Below are positions 62,573-64,000 of a stretch of 64,000 nucleotides of DNA, in pieces. Every line of letters starts with the position of its first letter. Position 1 is the first letter of the stretch. Origin of the DNA: Halomonas beimenensis (GTDB lineage: Bacteria > Pseudomonadota > Gammaproteobacteria > Pseudomonadales > Halomonadaceae); the NCBI RefSeq assembly GCF_002549795.1, contig NZ_CP021435.1:248001-312000 (forward strand). Direction: 5' to 3'. The position numbers and the translations under genes are program-made. Under the pieces are notes generated by a model. It had not been told where the DNA came from. It searched no databases and saw nothing but the letters and a program-made list of their open reading frames with translations.

Positions 62573-64000
62573 ATGGCCCTGCCCGATGACTTCCTGCCGC
62601 TGGATGCCATTCCCGAACCGCTGGTGGCGCCGCTGCGACATGCCTGGGAGCGCCTCGTCACCTCCCTGGAGCAGGCCGACAACCTGGCGTCGCTGCAGGA
62701 CCAGGAGAGCCCCGTCGAGAGCTGGGCGGCGCTCTCGGTGGAGCGCCGCGAGCAACTGGCGCGGGTACTGGCCGTCTCCGACTTCGCCGCCGAGACCCTG
62801 ATCCGCCACCCCGACTGGCTGATCCACCTGGACGCCGCCGGCGAGCTGGATGCCGCGCCGGGCAAGGCGACCCTGGACGAGGCCCTCGCCGAGCGGCTCG
62901 AGGCCGCCGAGGACGAGGCGGGCCTGCACGCCGCCCTCCGCCGCTTCCGCCGGGCACGCATGCTGGGCATCGTCTGGCGCGACCTGACCCGGCCGCCGGG
63001 CGTCGACATGTGGGCCACCGCCAGCGCCGTCAGCCACCTGGCCGAGAGCTGCCTGGAACTGGCCCTGGACTGGCTGGAGCGCCATCTCGAACCGCGGTGG
63101 GGCCGACCCGCGCCGCGCGCCGACGGCAGCGAGCAGCGCCTGGTGGTGCTCGGCATGGGCAAGCTGGGCGCCGGCGAGCTGAATCTCTCCTCGGACATCG
63201 ACCTGATCTTCGCCTTCCCCGAGAAGGGGGAGACGCAGGGCGGGCGCAAGGCCCTGGAGCACCAGGAATACTTCACCAAGCTCGGCCAGAAGCTGATCGC
63301 CGCCCTGGACGCGGTGACCGCCGACGGCTTCGCCTTCCGCGTCGACATGCGGCTGCGTCCGCTGGGCGACGGCGGCCCCCTGGTGGGCAGCTTCGCGTCG
63401 CTGGCCGGCTACTACCAGGACCAGGGCCGCGAGTGGGAGCGCTATGCCATGCTCAAGGCCCGCCCGGTGGCCGGCGACCTGGGGGCCGGCACCGAGCTCC
63501 TGGCGAGCATCCGGCCCTTCGTCTATCGCAAGTACCTGGATTTCGGGGCCATCGAGTCGCTGCGCGAGCTCAAGGCGATGATCAATCGCGAGGTGCGCCG
63601 TCGCGGCATGGAGGACAACATCAAGCTCGGGCCGGGGGGGATCCGCGAGGTGGAGTTCGTGGTCCAGGCCTTCCAGCTGATTCGCGGCGGGCGCGACACC
63701 GAACTGCAGGTCACCTCGCTGAAGACGGCCATGGAGCGCCTGCCGTCGCTGGGCCTGCTGCCGGACGAGGTGGTCGAGGAACTGCTGCCCGATTACGTCT
63801 TCCTGCGTGACATCGAGCATGCCCTCCAGGCCCTGGAGGACCGCCAGACCCAGACCCTGCCCGCCGAGGACCTCGATCGGGAGCGGGTCGCGCTGGCCCT
63901 CGACATTGAGGACTGGCCCGCGGTCATGGCGCGGCTCGACGAGGTGCGCGCCCGGGTGCGTCGCCACTTCGACGCGGTGATCGCCGACCCCGAGGAGGAG
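62573..64000 (+). CDS. glnE: Glutamine synthetase adenylyltransferase/deadenylase, 5' part
   Basis: About 476 codons seen before the window ends; full GlnE is about 950-1000 residues. ATG 62573 (an in-frame ATG at 62567 is possible). The deadenylase nucleotidyltransferase core is present: LVVLGMGKLGAGELNLSSDIDLIFAF with the GxLGxxELNxxSDxDL pattern, then DMRLRPLGDGGPLVGS and NIKLGPGGIREVEFVVQ. It covalently switches glutamine synthetase off and on by nitrogen status through PII. Confidence 0.93.
   Translation, partial: MALPDDFLPLDAIPEPLVAPLRHAWERLVTSLEQADNLASLQDQESPVESWAALSVERREQLARVLAVSDFAAETLIRHPDWLIHLDAAGELDAAPGKATLDEALAERLEAAEDEAGLHAALRRFRRARMLGIVWRDLTRPPGVDMWATASAVSHLAESCLELALDWLERHLEPRWGRPAPRADGSEQRLVVLGMGKLGAGELNLSSDIDLIFAFPEKGETQGGRKALEHQEYFTKLGQKLIAALDAVTADGFAFRVDMRLRPLGDGGPLVGSFASLAGYYQDQGREWERYAMLKARPVAGDLGAGTELLASIRPFVYRKYLDFGAIESLRELKAMINREVRRRGMEDNIKLGPGGIREVEFVVQAFQLIRGGRDTELQVTSLKTAMERLPSLGLLPDEVVEELLPDYVFLRDIEHALQALEDRQTQTLPAEDLDRERVALALDIEDWPAVMARLDEVRARVRRHFDAVIADPEEE

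Overview
The window looks like the chromosome of a halophilic gammaproteobacterium, most likely Halomonas or a close relative (family Halomonadaceae). The reasons are the very GC-rich coding sequence, a stand-alone ectoine hydroxylase gene (ectD) away from ectABC, FabY-type fatty-acid initiation, a TRAP transporter and several Na+-linked or small-solute carriers. The assignment rests on gene content and protein likeness only; no database search was possible.

Left end, 1-14.0 kb: a tandem array of filamentous-phage (inovirus) prophages at a tRNA-Thr(UGU) attachment site. Prophage A (1 to about 7.66 kb) has a tightly overlapping leftward gene train in Pf-like order: HTH regulator, three small unknown genes, ssDNA-binding protein, small membrane protein, major coat protein, adsorption protein. 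The adsorption gene is cut by the left edge, so assembly ATPase, replication and integrase genes are not seen. A divergent repressor faces this train across a three-copy operator. Between the repressor and the right attachment site lies AT-rich cargo that looks like antiviral defence: a DGQHR (DndB-like) gene translationally coupled to an unknown partner, then an RNxxxH HEPN protein resembling ApeA. The repressor tail is duplicated in front of the second cassette. Prophages B (7.66-13.0 kb) and C (13.0 to about 14 kb) are wrecks. They share a repeated att block (tRNA 3' half, phased TGTCYACM boxes, terminators, integrase tail) and hold a broken IS3-family element with an IS1111-type element nested inside, and a PAS-GAF-GGDEF diguanylate cyclase.

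14.0-32.8 kb: an AraC regulator divergent from an amino/imino-acid catabolic operon (ornithine-cyclodeaminase-family enzyme, NhaC-type carrier, DadA-like FAD oxidase), then ectD, an FAH-family hydrolase, convergent thrB-speA, a DUF2782 gene divergent from polA, and a LysR-controlled purine/pyrimidine-type cluster (NCS2 permease, amidohydrolase, TauE/SafE exporter). An IS481-family element sits exactly in the stop codon of the exporter gene.

32.8-64 kb: a ferric-iron ABC transporter with an unusual split layout and a Fur-box-like site, a complete DctPQM TRAP transporter, and mostly housekeeping genes: tmcA, pepD, rmuC, dps, lipoproteins, HIT protein, TauE exporter, entericidin, YciA-type thioesterase, AtoE-type carrier, MATE pump, ferredoxin, coaD, fabY, a TrmB-like methylase, a LysR/PACE/SMR drug-efflux locus, dacB, dgkA and the 5' part of glnE. 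Four copies of a MITE-like repeat of about 230-260 bp lie in intergenic spaces (24.5, 59.1, 60.2 and 62.4 kb), and a different 141-bp palindromic MITE abuts the MATE gene.
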